64,000 nucleotides of DNA from Streptacidiphilus anmyonensis (GTDB taxonomy: Bacteria; Actinomycetota; Actinomycetes; Streptomycetales; Streptomycetaceae), in assembly GCF_000787855.1 (NCBI RefSeq), contig NZ_BBPQ01000001.1:246025-310024 (forward strand), given 5' to 3'. Within the stretch, counting starts at the first letter, position 1; each line of letters starts with the position of its first letter. Below, piece after piece: positions 6,741 to 19,173 of the stretch. Below the pieces are notes generated by a model, which was not told where the DNA came from, did no database searches, and saw only the letters and a program-made list of their open reading frames with translations. A program made the translations under genes and the position numbers.

Positions 6741-8051
6741 TCAGGTCGCCGTCAGCAGGCGGGCCTCGACGCGGAAGCCGCCCTCGGCCGTCGGGCCGGC
6801 GGCGAAGCTGCCCCCGAGGGCGTGCACGCGCTCGCGCATGCCGAGCAGCCCGTTGCCGCCGCTGGGCAGACCGCGGTCGGCGGCGGGCACGGTGTCGGCG
6901 GCGGGGCAGGTGTTGGAGACGGCGAGGGCGACGCCGCCGGAGACGTAGGCGACGACGACCTCGACGTCCGTGCCCGGGGCGTGCTTGAGCACGTTGGTGA
7001 GCGCCTCCTGGACGACGCGGTACGCGGTCTGCTCGGCCTGGGCGGGCAGCGCGCTGCGCAGGCCGCCCAGGGTGTACCGGACGCCCAGGCCCGCCGCCCG
7101 CGACTCGTCGACGAGCTTCGGCAGGTCCGCCAGACCGAGCCCGGCGGCCCCGGAGCCCTCGACGGGCGAGCCCAGGCCCACCGGCGTCGCCGTCGTCCCG
7201 GTGGTCCCCGCCGCCCCGGGCTCCGCCTGCGGCTCGACGGTCCGCAGTACGCCGAGGATCTGCCGCAGCTCGTCCAGCGCCTGGCGGCCGATGTCACCCA
7301 TCAGCTTGGCGCTCTGCGCGGCACGCTCCGGATCCTTGTGGACCACCCGCTCCAGCGCGCCCGCGTGGACGACGAGCAAGCTGACGCGGTGGGCGACCAC
7401 GTCGTGCATCTCACGGGCGATCCGCGTGCGTTCCTCCACGCGTGCCCGGCGCGCACGCTCGTGCGCCTGGTCGGCCAGCAGGCTGAGCTCCGTCTCCAGT
7501 CCCTCCGCGCGCTCCCTGAGCGCGACCAGCAGCCGTCTCTTGGCCCCGATGTAGAGGCCGAGGATCGCCGGCGGCACGCTGATCGCCACGGCGACCAGCA
7601 CCGACAGGATGACCAGCACGTACTCGGCCACGCCGTGGCGCAGCGCCTCCTGCTGCTGGGTGCCGAGCGTCAGCGTGGAGACGATGACGGTCTCGGCGAT
7701 CGCCAGCGCGCACAGCGCGCTCATCACGCGCCGTTCGGCGAAGCGACTGGCGGCGCCCTCGGGGCGGTACGCCCCGAGCGTGTAGAGGCCGATCATCAGC
7801 AGCGTGTAGCCCGCGTCGAGCGGGATCGTCGCGAGCGCCGCCGCGACCGGGATCAGCGGCCAACGCCGCCGCACCAGCAGCGTCGAGCCCGCGACCAGCC
7901 CGAACACCGCGACCGCCGCCACCGCGGCGGTGCCGAGGCCCTGGCGGAACGCGAAGACGGCCGCCGACCACGCGCACTCACCTGCCGCGACCACCGCGAG
8001 GCCGATGTCCAGCCACATGCTCCGTCGGCGCGTCCACGCTCCCACCCTCAT
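6741..8051 (-). CDS. Sensor histidine kinase, NarL-associated (HPK7) type, with no adjacent response regulator
   Basis: 436 residues. An N-terminal block of about five membrane segments (residues 12-170) is followed by a dimerisation/phosphoacceptor helix with H216 in RIAREMHDVVAHRVSLL. A GHKL ATPase domain follows, with the N box at TAYRVVQEALTNVLKHAPG and the G box at GGNGLLGMRERVHALGG. This is the HisKA_3 type that normally phosphorylates LuxR/NarL regulators. No such regulator is next to it; the following genes encode a membrane protein and a GntR regulator. Its signal is unknown. ATG start at 8051. It diverges from ppc. Confidence 0.9.
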   Translation of the reverse strand: MRVGAWTRRRSMWLDIGLAVVAAGECAWSAAVFAFRQGLGTAAVAAVAVFGLVAGSTLLVRRRWPLIPVAAALATIPLDAGYTLLMIGLYTLGAYRPEGAASRFAERRVMSALCALAIAETVIVSTLTLGTQQQEALRHGVAEYVLVILSVLVAVAISVPPAILGLYIGAKRRLLVALRERAEGLETELSLLADQAHERARRARVEERTRIAREMHDVVAHRVSLLVVHAGALERVVHKDPERAAQSAKLMGDIGRQALDELRQILGVLRTVEPQAEPGAAGTTGTTATPVGLGSPVEGSGAAGLGLADLPKLVDESRAAGLGVRYTLGGLRSALPAQAEQTAYRVVQEALTNVLKHAPGTDVEVVVAYVSGGVALAVSNTCPAADTVPAADRGLPSGGNGLLGMRERVHALGGSFAAGPTAEGGFRVEARLLTAT

Positions 8052-8264
8052 GCGACAAGGGTAAAAGGAAGCTCAAAGGCGGCGCGGGCGACCGCCCCGT
8101 TGTCCGGATAGCGGCCATTCCCGTGGACGGTCACACCCCGCAACCTATGCTGGACCGCGAGAGATCAACCATCTCGAGCGCAAGGCAGGCGACTGCATCT
8201 TGGGCGGACAGCGTGGTCCGCACACGCCCCTGTCCGTTCCCCCACCCCGCAAGGGAGCACCAGC

Positions 8265-11033
<2,769 letters not shown>

Positions 11034-11087
11034 CATCCCGGTTCACACGTCGACGGTGACGAGTCGTCGGTAACGATTCGTGCATCA

Positions 11088-11136
11088 ACTGCGGTCGGTT
11101 TCCGGATCATTCCGGACACCGGCCGCAGTCCGTTTT
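11088..11136 (+). terminator. Rho-independent terminator of ppc
   Basis: A long interrupted hairpin (ACTGCGG...CCGCAGT outer arms, TCCGGA/TCCGGA inner arms, TCAT loop) at 11088-11129 is followed by CCGTTTT. It sits 55 nt after the ppc stop codon. Confidence 0.8.
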
Positions 11137-11222
11137 CGGCCACGGGATTAGGCTCGCGCGCACACCTCTCATGCTTCGCACAACCGTTGCACATGAGCCA
11201 CAGACTCCGGGGGGATCTCAGC

Positions 11223-12995
11223 GTGGGGCTCCGTTCCGCCATGTCCGCCGCCGCAGCCGCCGCGCTGCTGACGGCATTCCTCGCCATGCCGACCCAGGCC
11301 CTGGCCGAAACCTCCGCGGGCGCGAGGCCGCACGACACGGCGCCCGGCGCGCCGACGCCCGGGCCGACCGATCCGGCCACCGTCGTGACCACACAGACCG
11401 CCGGACTCCCGTGGGCCTGGGGAGTCGGCACCGCCGCCTCGGACCCGCACCAGTTGCAGATCGAGGCGTGGCTCGCCGCGAGCGACCCGTCCTTCGCCGC
11501 CCCCGGCGAGATCACCTCGGTGACGGCCCATCTGCGTCCGCACGGCTCGGCCGTCGGCACGCCGGACGCGGTGACCCTCACGCTGACCCACCCCGACACG
11601 GCCTCCACGTCCTGGTACTCCGCCGGCGACGTGCAACCGCCGCAGCTCGGCGTCTACGACGTGGACGCCGAGCTGACGGACGACCAGGGCCATCACGTAC
11701 TGGTCCCGGACGCAGGCCAGTTCACCGAGGCGGCCGACGTGACGCTCTTTGGCCTCGCACCGCGTCAGGCGACCGTCGACTTCGACCACCCCACGGTCAC
11801 CCTGACCGGCCAGGTGACCGTCACCGATCCGCGGACCGGCGCCGCGCTCACCCCTGACCACCTCGCGATCGACCTCACCGACACCTTCGGCCACGAGGGC
11901 GACTACACGGTCAACCCGGGTGCCGACGGCAGCTTCTCCGTCACGGTTCCGCCCTTCGTCTACGGCATGCAGGCCGACTTCGTGGTACGCGCGGTGTACG
12001 GGACGGGATCCGTCCCGTACCGCCTCGCCAACGCGACCGCCGTCGGTGACAGCTACGTCGCCATCCAGTCCGAGCAGACCCGCGTGCGCTATCTGACACC
12101 GACGAACGTCTACGGCCCGCAGGGCGGTACGGCCACCGTCACCGGCGTGGTCGAGCACGAGGTCGGGTCCGCCTGGCTACCCGCGGCGGGCGTCCAGGTC
12201 GCCTACCACCAGTGGCTGGGTACGCCCTCGGGAACGCTGACCACGGACGCCCAGGGCCACTTCAGCATCGCTCTCGGCGTCCCGGGACCCTACTGGTTCG
12301 ACACCGTCGGCTCGACCTACCTCCAGTCCTCGTACCCCGGCACCCCTGAGGTCGACGTCCACATCCCGCAGCCGACCGCGTTCACCGGCCTCCAGATCAC
12401 GGAGGACCAGTACGGCGAGGCCGCGATCGACGGGCATCTCAAGCTCAACGGCAACGTCTACCAGGGCACCAACGGCGCCAAGATCTACGTGCAGTTCTCG
12501 CCGGACGGGCGGACCTGGCGCTCGGTCGGCTACACCGTGGTCGGCGGCCAGGGCCGGGCCACGGACGAGTTCAAGTGCTACGCCCGGCTGGGCGCCAACG
12601 CGAACGGCTACTGGCGGGTCTCGTACTCGGGCACGGCCGACTGGCGTCCCGTGCTCAGCCAGGCGGTCCGGATCTGGCGCTACCCCACCGCCGTGACCGG
12701 CGGCAAGCCCAGCACCACCAGGGCGCGCAAGGGACAGACGCTGAGCTTCAGCGGCACCGTCGCGCAGCGCATCTCGTCCTGGCGACCGCTCGCCCACGCC
12801 AAGGTGATGCTGCTCTTCCGTCCGCGCGGGAGCTCGACCTGGTATTGGGTCACGATCGGCTGGACCGACTCACGCGGCCGATACAACCTGCGAGGCCGGG
12901 CCTACACGGGCGGCACCTGGGCCGTTCTCTACACCGCCACCGACGCCACGCACATCGACTCGACCGGGCCGCAGACCTACGTGTCCGTGAGCTGA
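11223..12995 (+). CDS. Secreted repeat protein with bacterial Ig-like modules, paralogue A
   Basis: 590 residues from the GTG at 11223. This start was chosen because GGGGGGA precedes it by 8 nt and the paralogue at 13079 has the same leader. A Sec signal peptide follows (VGLRSAMSAAAAAALLTAFLAMPTQALA, cleavage after ALA). The mature part is rich in Thr, Tyr, Gly and Asp and looks like successive beta-sandwich modules (TVTLTGQVTVTDPRTG, GTATVTGVVEHEVG, AAIDGHLKLNGNVYQG). The last about 100 residues start at GGKPSTTRARKGQTLSFSG and match the end of paralogue B (GGKPNTTSAYRGQTLRFSG). The role is unknown; surface or extracellular adhesion or binding is a guess. Confidence 0.8.
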   Translation: MGLRSAMSAAAAAALLTAFLAMPTQALAETSAGARPHDTAPGAPTPGPTDPATVVTTQTAGLPWAWGVGTAASDPHQLQIEAWLAASDPSFAAPGEITSVTAHLRPHGSAVGTPDAVTLTLTHPDTASTSWYSAGDVQPPQLGVYDVDAELTDDQGHHVLVPDAGQFTEAADVTLFGLAPRQATVDFDHPTVTLTGQVTVTDPRTGAALTPDHLAIDLTDTFGHEGDYTVNPGADGSFSVTVPPFVYGMQADFVVRAVYGTGSVPYRLANATAVGDSYVAIQSEQTRVRYLTPTNVYGPQGGTATVTGVVEHEVGSAWLPAAGVQVAYHQWLGTPSGTLTTDAQGHFSIALGVPGPYWFDTVGSTYLQSSYPGTPEVDVHIPQPTAFTGLQITEDQYGEAAIDGHLKLNGNVYQGTNGAKIYVQFSPDGRTWRSVGYTVVGGQGRATDEFKCYARLGANANGYWRVSYSGTADWRPVLSQAVRIWRYPTAVTGGKPSTTRARKGQTLSFSGTVAQRISSWRPLAHAKVMLLFRPRGSSTWYWVTIGWTDSRGRYNLRGRAYTGGTWAVLYTATDATHIDSTGPQTYVSVS

Positions 12996-13078
12996 TGGCG
13001 ATCCGCGCCTCAACTGCGGCGACCAGGCATGACTCAACGGCTGTTCAGGAATCACGTTTCTTCAGGGGGAATCTCAGC

Positions 13079-14857
13079 GTGAGACTCCGTTCCACTCTTC
13101 CCGCCGTCGCGGCCACCGCACTGCTGGCGGCGACGCTCGCGGTGCCGGCTCAGGCGATGGCCGACACCTCCCCGAGCCCGACACCGTCCGCCGCCACCGG
13201 CGGCGGCACCCCGGCGCCGTCGTCAGCGTCGTCAGCGTCGTCGGCGCCGATCTCGGCGCGGACCTCGGCGCCGTCCTCGGCGCGGACCTCGGCGTCGTCG
13301 TCGGCACCGACGACGACGGCTGCCACGGCCCCGGTCATCGACCAGGTCGGCCTGGTCAGGACGGACAGCGGTACCGCGCTCAAGGTCGTCACCGACACCG
13401 GTGACCCCGTGGACACGCTGACCGTGGCGATCAACACGTCCGGGCAGACGCCCACGCCGGTCAAGACCGTCACCGCGTTCACCCAGGAGTCCCCCGGGGT
13501 CTGGCAGAGCGCTCCGCTCCAGCTGGGCAGCCACGGCTACTTCGGCTACTCCGCCACCGCGACCGACGCGGCGGGTACCGCCACGGCCACCGCCACGAGC
13601 GGCTACTTCATCTACGACACCTCGCCCGTCTTCCACGACCTGACCGGCTCACCGGCGCTCCTGTCGTACGGCCATGAGCTGGTCACCGTCAGCGGGCACC
13701 TGACGACCTACGACCCCGACCTCGGAGTCACCAGCGCACCGTACGCGGGTGCCGACATGGGCTTCGCGGGCAACGCGTTCTGGTCCCAGCCGGACGGGTC
13801 GTTCAGCGACACCCTCTACATCGGTCGTCCGGCCACGAGCACGTTCACGACCACGGTCGACGCGAACGGCAAGGACAACGCCGAGATCGTCAGCTCCCCG
13901 GTGAGCTGGCAGGTCGGCGCCGACCAGCAGACCCGCATCGTGCTCGACAGTTCCTCGGCCTCCGGCCTCGTGGTCGGCACCACGCTCAAGATCCGCGGCC
14001 TGGTGCAGTTCCAGGACACCGACGGCTCCTGGAAGCCGCTCACCGACTACGCGGTACAGCTGGGCAACAGCGGCTTCACTCCCGACGCGTCGGCCACCAC
14101 GGACGCGAACGGGCGCTTCGAGCTGTGGACCACGGTGCCGAAGGCGGCCGGGAACCTCGGGCTCTACCTGCCGAACACCTACGCCTCCGACCGGTGGCTG
14201 GTGCCCTCGACGGCGACGTTCCAGGTGCAGTCCGTGCTCCAGAGCATCGGCCTGTACGCGTCGAACGCGAGCGTCGACGAGTTCTCCGACCTCAGCTTCA
14301 ACTACGCCGTCACCAGCACCGACGGCAAGGTCCCGGGCGGCCGGATCTACGTGCTCGAGTCGCCGAACGGGTCGACCGGCTGGAAGAACCTCGGCTACCT
14401 CCAGGTCAACGGCCCCGGCTCGCCGGCGAAGCCGATCACCGCCTGGGTCGACAACCCGCACGGCTACTGGAAGCTCTGGTACCCCGGTGCGACCGGATAC
14501 GCGCCCGCCTACAGCGGCGTGATCCACACCTTCCGGTACCTGACCGACATCACCGGCGGGAAGCCCAACACCACCTCGGCCTACCGCGGCCAGACTCTGC
14601 GCTTCAGCGGCGGCCTGTGGGAACAGGGCATGGGCAACTGGTTCCGCATGGGCGCCAACTGGCGGGTCTACCTCTTCTTCGAGCCTGCCGGCAGCAAGAC
14701 CTGGAAGCTCGTCAGCTACACCCGGACCGACCGCAACGGCTACTGGAACCTCTCCGGAAAGGCCACCGCGGCCGGCACCTGGGAGGTCGCCTGGTTCACC
14801 GGTGACACCAACCACGTCGACGCTTTCGGCCCGAGGACCTACGTGCACATCCGCTGA
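13079..14857 (+). CDS. Secreted repeat protein with bacterial Ig-like modules, paralogue B
   Basis: 592 residues from the GTG at 13079, chosen because AGGGGGA sits 8 nt upstream and the leader equals that of paralogue A. Signal peptide VRLRSTLPAVAATALLAATL...AMA is followed by a Ser/Thr/Ala/Pro-rich linker (residues about 28-80, with SSAPTTT and ISARTSAPSSARTSA), possibly an O-mannosylation target given pmt in this window. Beta-rich modules follow, ending in the shared about 100-residue domain (GQTLRFSGGLWEQG, WKLVSYTRTDRNGYWNLSGK, TWEVAWFTGDTNHVDAFGPR). It is 83 nt downstream of paralogue A and clearly arose by tandem duplication with later divergence. Confidence 0.8.
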   Translation: MRLRSTLPAVAATALLAATLAVPAQAMADTSPSPTPSAATGGGTPAPSSASSASSAPISARTSAPSSARTSASSSAPTTTAATAPVIDQVGLVRTDSGTALKVVTDTGDPVDTLTVAINTSGQTPTPVKTVTAFTQESPGVWQSAPLQLGSHGYFGYSATATDAAGTATATATSGYFIYDTSPVFHDLTGSPALLSYGHELVTVSGHLTTYDPDLGVTSAPYAGADMGFAGNAFWSQPDGSFSDTLYIGRPATSTFTTTVDANGKDNAEIVSSPVSWQVGADQQTRIVLDSSSASGLVVGTTLKIRGLVQFQDTDGSWKPLTDYAVQLGNSGFTPDASATTDANGRFELWTTVPKAAGNLGLYLPNTYASDRWLVPSTATFQVQSVLQSIGLYASNASVDEFSDLSFNYAVTSTDGKVPGGRIYVLESPNGSTGWKNLGYLQVNGPGSPAKPITAWVDNPHGYWKLWYPGATGYAPAYSGVIHTFRYLTDITGGKPNTTSAYRGQTLRFSGGLWEQGMGNWFRMGANWRVYLFFEPAGSKTWKLVSYTRTDRNGYWNLSGKATAAGTWEVAWFTGDTNHVDAFGPRTYVHIR

Positions 14858-14873
14858 CACGACGGCGTGAGAC

Positions 14874-14909
14874 GAACGGCCGGACCCGCTGCTGCAGGCC
14901 CGGCCGTTC
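14874..14909. terminator. Hairpin between convergent genes
   Basis: Ten-bp arms GAACGGCCGG (14874-14883) and CCGGCCGTTC (14900-14909) enclose a 16-nt loop. It lies just after the stop of secreted paralogue B and before the stop of pth on the other strand, so it may serve both. Confidence 0.6.
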
Positions 14910-14952
14910 GCCGTTCAGTTCGCCGTTCAGTTGGCCGTTCAGTTGGCCGTTC
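14910..14952. repeat. 12-bp tandem repeat, 3.6 copies
   Basis: GCCGTTCAGTT(C/G) is repeated from 14910, starting directly after the terminator arm and ending 7 nt before the pth stop codon. The unit includes the GCCGTTC of the hairpin arm, so it probably grew by slippage from it. Confidence 0.75.
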
Positions 14953-14959
14953 CGGCGGC

Positions 14960-15532
14960 TCAGCTGTTGTAGACCGACTGGGCCCGCTCCAGGCCGTCCT
15001 GCATCAGCGACTCCACCGAGTCCGCGCAGCGGTCGACGAACCAGGGCAGTTCCTTGCGCTCGGTGGACGAGAAGTCGCGCAGCACGAAGTCGGCGACCTC
15101 CATCCGGCCGGGCGGGCGCCCGATGCCGGCGCGGACCCGGAGGTAGTCCGGGCCGAGGGACTTGGTGATCGACTTGAGCCCGTTGTGGCCGTTGTCGCCG
15201 CCGCCGCGCTTGAGGCGCAGGGTCGCGTAGTCGATGTCGAGCTCGTCGTGGATCACGATCAGCCGGTCGACGCCCGACTTGTAGAAGTCGCGGAGCCCGA
15301 CGACCGGGCCGCCGGAGAGGTTCATGAAGGACATGGGCTTGGCCAGCACGACCCGCTGCCCGGCCAGTCGGCCCTCCAGGACCTGGGCGCGGCTCTTGTG
15401 CGCCTTGAACTTGCCGCCGACCCGCTCGGCCAGCAGGTCGGCCACCATGAAGCCGATGTTGTGGCGGTTGCCCTCGTACTGCCCACCGGGGTTTCCGAGG
15501 CCGACCACCAGCCAGGGGCCCTGCTCGCTCAT
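14960..15532 (-). CDS. pth: Peptidyl-tRNA hydrolase
   Basis: 190 residues, normal length. It releases tRNA from peptidyl-tRNA dropped by ribosomes. Signatures: [19 protein letters not shown] with catalytic H24, [19 protein letters not shown] with the catalytic Asp, and [12 protein letters not shown]. It follows rplY by 94 nt on the same strand, the usual actinobacterial arrangement. Confidence 0.97.
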   Translation of the reverse strand: MSEQGPWLVVGLGNPGGQYEGNRHNIGFMVADLLAERVGGKFKAHKSRAQVLEGRLAGQRVVLAKPMSFMNLSGGPVVGLRDFYKSGVDRLIVIHDELDIDYATLRLKRGGGDNGHNGLKSITKSLGPDYLRVRAGIGRPPGRMEVADFVLRDFSSTERKELPWFVDRCADSVESLMQDGLERAQSVYNS

Positions 15533-15626
15533 CTGCTGCGACTCCTGTCGTGCTGCGGCTGGTGTGAACGCGGGACTGCCCCGGCCGTCACAGCGGACGG
15601 CCGGGGCAGCTTCACGCGGATGAGGC

Positions 15627-16220
15627 TCAGGCCTCGGCCTCGGCCTCGGCGGCCTCCTCGGCCTCCTCCTCGACGGCCTCGACCTGGGCGCCGATGACCT
15701 GCAGGACGACCGCGTCCTCGTCGACGGCCAGGGTGGCGCCGGACGGGAGGGTGATGTCCTTGGCGAGGATGGAGGCGCCGGCCTCCAGGCCCTCGACGGA
15801 GACCGTGACGGCCTCGGGCAGGTGGGTGGCCTCGGCCTCGATCGGCAGGGCGTTCAGGACGTGCTCGAGCAGGTTGCCACCGGGGGCCAGCTCGCCCTCG
15901 GTGTGGACCGGAACCTCGACGGTGACCTTCTCGCCACGCTTGACCAGCAGCAGGTCGACGTGCTCGATGGTGCGCTTGATGGCCTCACGCTGGACGGCCT
16001 TCGGCAGCACGAACTCCTGCTTGCCGTCGATCGGCAGGGAGATCAGCGCGTTCGGGGTCTTCAGCGCCAGCATCAGGTCGTGGCCCGGCAGGTTCAGGTG
16101 GACCGGGGCGTGGCCGTGGCCGTAGACGACGGCGGGGACCAGGCCGGCGCGACGGGCGCGACGGGCGGCACCCTTGCCGAACTCGGTGCGGGGCTCAGCG
16201 GCAAGGCGAATCTCGGACAT
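15627..16220 (-). CDS. rplY: 50S ribosomal protein L25/general stress protein Ctc
   Basis: 197 residues. An N-terminal L25 domain that binds 5S rRNA (about 1-95, [34 protein letters not shown]) is followed by a TL5-type beta domain (about 100-180) and an acidic [14 protein letters not shown] tail. This is the long CTC form. The start is the ATG at 16220, with AAGGAGC about 8 nt upstream; a longer frame upstream has no matching family sequence. It lies between prs and pth. Confidence 0.95.
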   Translation of the reverse strand: MSEIRLAAEPRTEFGKGAARRARRAGLVPAVVYGHGHAPVHLNLPGHDLMLALKTPNALISLPIDGKQEFVLPKAVQREAIKRTIEHVDLLLVKRGEKVTVEVPVHTEGELAPGGNLLEHVLNALPIEAEATHLPEAVTVSVEGLEAGASILAKDITLPSGATLAVDEDAVVLQVIGAQVEAVEEEAEEAAEAEAEA

Positions 16221-16334
16221 GGAAGCGCTCCTTGTCTCGTTGTGAACGGGTGAGCGCTCGGCGGCCATCTCACACGTCTTGGAACAAGAAGCGCGTCGAT
16301 AACGGAGTTTGTTTCTGTGTACCGGGGCACACAG

Positions 16335-16388
16335 AAAAGCTCCCTCGCCGGGCAGGTACCCCAGAGTACCCAAGCCCGCCGAGGGAGC
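16335..16388 (-). terminator. Rho-independent terminator after prs
   Basis: Read leftward, the arms GCTCCCTC and GAGGGAGC, continued by GGGC/GCCC after one mismatch and with an inner GGTAC/GTACC pair, are followed by TTTT (AAAA on the plus strand at 16335-16338). This partly separates prs from rplY. Confidence 0.8.
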
Positions 16389-16422
16389 CAAAACGATCAG
16401 TACGCCGACCAGGCGGTGCGGA

Positions 16423-17406
16423 TCAGGCGCGCTCGTCGAAGAGGCTGGTGACCGAGCCGTCGTCGAAGACCTCGCGGATCGCGCGGGCGATCAGCGGGGC
16501 GATGGAGAGCGTGGTGACCTTGTCGATCTCCTGGGACAGCTCGCCCGGGGTCGGCAGGGTGTTGGTGAAGACGAACTCGCTGGCGCGCGAGTTCTTCAGA
16601 CGGTCCGCGGCCGGGCCGGAGAGCACGCCGTGGGTCGCGGCGACGATGACGTCCTCCGCACCCTGCTCGAACAGCGCGTCCGCGGCGGCGACGATGGTGC
16701 CACCGGTGTCGATCATGTCGTCGACCAGGACGCAGACGCGGCCCTTGACGTCACCGACGACCTCGGCGGACATGACCTTGTTGGCCACGTTCGGGTCGCG
16801 GCGCTTGTGGATGATGGCCAGGGGCGCGGCCAGACGGTCCGACCACTGGTCGGCCACGCGCACGCGGCCGGCGTCCGGGGAGACGACGGTGAGCTTGTCG
16901 CGGTCGACCTTGGAGCCGACGTAGTCGGCCAGGATCGGCAGCGCGAACAGGTGGTCCACCGGGCCGTCGAAGAAGCCCTGGATCTGCGCGGTGTGCAGGT
17001 CCACGGAGATCAGCCGGTCCGCGCCCGCCGTCTTCAGCAGGTCCGCTATCAGGCGGGCGGAGATGGGCTCGCGACCGAGGTGCTTCTTGTCCTGACGGGC
17101 GTAGCCGTAGAACGGCATGATCACGGTGATGGTCTTGACCGACGCGCGCTTGAGCGCGTCGATCATGATCAGCTGCTCCATGATCCACTGGTTGATCGGA
17201 GCGGTGTGGCTCTGCAGCACGAAGGCGTGCGCGCCACGGACCGACTCCTGGTAGCGGACATAGATCTCACCGTTGGCGAAGTCCAGTGCCTTGGTGGGGA
17301 CCAACTCGACGCCCAGCTGCTCGGCCACCTCGTGCGCGAGGGCAGGGTGTGCACGGCCGGAGAAGAGCATCAACTTCCGAGAGCCGGACGATTTGATCCC
17401 GGTCAC
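16423..17406 (-). CDS. prs: Ribose-phosphate pyrophosphokinase
   Basis: 327 residues, normal length. It makes PRPP from ribose-5-phosphate and ATP for nucleotide, histidine and tryptophan synthesis. Seen: KLMLFSGRAHPALA near the N-terminus, FANGEIYVRYQESVRG, the DLHTAQIQGFF signature and the PRPP-binding loop CVLVDDMIDTGGTI. The start is the GTG at 17406 with AAGGAG 9 nt upstream, rather than a longer frame. It lies downstream of glmU with a 138-nt gap. Confidence 0.97.
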   Translation of the reverse strand: MTGIKSSGSRKLMLFSGRAHPALAHEVAEQLGVELVPTKALDFANGEIYVRYQESVRGAHAFVLQSHTAPINQWIMEQLIMIDALKRASVKTITVIMPFYGYARQDKKHLGREPISARLIADLLKTAGADRLISVDLHTAQIQGFFDGPVDHLFALPILADYVGSKVDRDKLTVVSPDAGRVRVADQWSDRLAAPLAIIHKRRDPNVANKVMSAEVVGDVKGRVCVLVDDMIDTGGTIVAAADALFEQGAEDVIVAATHGVLSGPAADRLKNSRASEFVFTNTLPTPGELSQEIDKVTTLSIAPLIARAIREVFDDGSVTSLFDERA

Positions 17407-17544
17407 TGCAACCGTCTCCTTGTTGCTTTGACACCCAGGTTTGCTGATCATCCGCAGGCGGACACTGGCCTGGCGCGGCCCTGTGGTGTGTGGATGACCA
17501 CCAGGTTACGCGGCCGTGGAGGTTCCCGTCGCGCCCGGGTCGCC

Positions 17545-19014
17545 TCAAGGAGTGGTCGAAGCAGCCCCTTCGGCCCCGTCGGCCGCTGCCTTCGCAGCAG
17601 CCGCGGCCTGCGCCGACGCCGTCCCCGGACGCTTGCGCTCCACCCAGCCCTCGATGTTGCGCTGCTGCGGACGGGTCACGCCGAGCGCGCCCGCCGGGAC
17701 GTCCTGGTAGATCACGGAACCGGCCGCCGTGTAGGCGCCGTCCCCGACCGTCACCGGGGCGACGAACATGTTGTCAGAGCCGGTCCGGCAGTGGGCGCCG
17801 ATGGTGGTGCGGTGCTTGTTGACGCCGTCGTAGTTGACGAAGACCGAGGCGGCCCCGATGTTCGTGCCCTCACCGATCGTCGCGTCACCGACGTAGGTCA
17901 GGTGCGGCACCTTGGCGCCGTCGCCGACCACGGCGTTCTTCATCTCGACGTAGGTGCCCGCCTTGGCCTTCACGCCGAGCACCGTGCCGGGGCGCAGGTA
18001 GGCGTACGGGCCGACGTTCGCGCCCGCGCCGATCACCGCGCGCTCGGCTGTGGCATTGATCACAACGGCGCCCGCGCCGATCTCGGTGTCGCGCAGCGTG
18101 CAGTTCGGGCCGACCTCGGCGCCCTCGCCGACGCTGGTCGCGCCGTGCAGCTGGGTGTTCGGGTGGATCACCGCGTCCCGCTCGTAGGAGACCTGGACGT
18201 CCAGCCAGGTGGTGGCCGGGTCGACGACCGTGACGCCGGCCCGCATCGCGGCGTCCAGCAGGCGGTCGTTCATGATCCGGCGGGCCTCGGCGAGCTGCAC
18301 CCGGTCGTTGATGCCCAGGATGTCGCGGTAGTCGCCCGCCACGACGGCGCCGACGCGGTGCCCCGCCTCGCGCAGGATGCCGAGGACGTCGGTGAGGTAC
18401 TCCTCGCCCTGGCTGTTGTCCGTCCGGACCTCCGCCAGGCCCTGGGCCAGCAGCTTTCCGTCGAAGGCGAAGACACCCGAGTTGATCTCACGCACGGCGC
18501 GCTGCTCGTCGCTGGCGTCCTTGTGCTCGACGATCGCCTGCACCGCGCCGTCCGCGCCGCGGATGATCCGGCCGTAGCCGGTGGCGTCGGGCACCTCGGC
18601 GGTCAGCACGGTGACGGCGTTGCCGTCCTGGCCGTGGGCCGCGACCAGCGCCTGCAGGGTCGTGCCGGTCAGCAGCGGGGTGTCCCCGGTGGTGACGACG
18701 ACGGTCCCGTCGAGGGCGACGCCCTCGGCGCCCAGCGCCTCCAGCGCGACGCGCACGGCGTTGCCGGTGCCGTTCTGCTGCTCCTGCACGACCGTGCGCA
18801 CACCCGGGTCCGCCTCGGCCAGATGGGCCGTGACCTTGTCCCGCATGTGGCCGACGACCACGACCAGCTGCTCCGGCGTCAGTTCCCGGCCGGCCGCGAC
18901 GGCGTGCCCGACGAGCGTCCGCCCGCACAGGGGGTGGAGCACCTTCGGCAGTACGGCCGACTTCATCCGGGTGCCCTCGCCGGCGGCGAGAACGATCACA
19001 GCGGTGGGAGTCAT
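17545..19014 (-). CDS. glmU: Bifunctional N-acetylglucosamine-1-phosphate uridyltransferase/glucosamine-1-phosphate acetyltransferase
   Basis: 489 residues. It forms UDP-GlcNAc for peptidoglycan precursors. The N-terminal uridyltransferase has LAAGEGTRMKS, VVTTGDTPLL and the EINSGVFAF motif. The C-terminal part is a left-handed beta-helix with hexapeptide repeats (GAGANVGPYAYLRPGTVLG, GEGTNIGAASVFVNYDG). The start was set to the ATG at 19014 (MTPTAVIVLAAGEG), with AGAGGAG upstream. The C-terminal tail after the acetyltransferase is Ala-rich. Confidence 0.97.
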   Translation of the reverse strand: MTPTAVIVLAAGEGTRMKSAVLPKVLHPLCGRTLVGHAVAAGRELTPEQLVVVVGHMRDKVTAHLAEADPGVRTVVQEQQNGTGNAVRVALEALGAEGVALDGTVVVTTGDTPLLTGTTLQALVAAHGQDGNAVTVLTAEVPDATGYGRIIRGADGAVQAIVEHKDASDEQRAVREINSGVFAFDGKLLAQGLAEVRTDNSQGEEYLTDVLGILREAGHRVGAVVAGDYRDILGINDRVQLAEARRIMNDRLLDAAMRAGVTVVDPATTWLDVQVSYERDAVIHPNTQLHGATSVGEGAEVGPNCTLRDTEIGAGAVVINATAERAVIGAGANVGPYAYLRPGTVLGVKAKAGTYVEMKNAVVGDGAKVPHLTYVGDATIGEGTNIGAASVFVNYDGVNKHRTTIGAHCRTGSDNMFVAPVTVGDGAYTAAGSVIYQDVPAGALGVTRPQQRNIEGWVERKRPGTASAQAAAAAKAAADGAEGAASTTP

Positions 19015-19173
19015 GGGACGCAGGCTCCTCTGCAGGGGGCTGACTCTTTCGAAGACCCCGAAGGGGCCCGCCGGGCCCGTCACACACCCACGAAGGGAGC
19101 CGCACAGACGTACCCGAACACAGTGAGGATAGCCGTCACCGGAGGGATCGATCAGAACCGATCAGAGGCTGTG

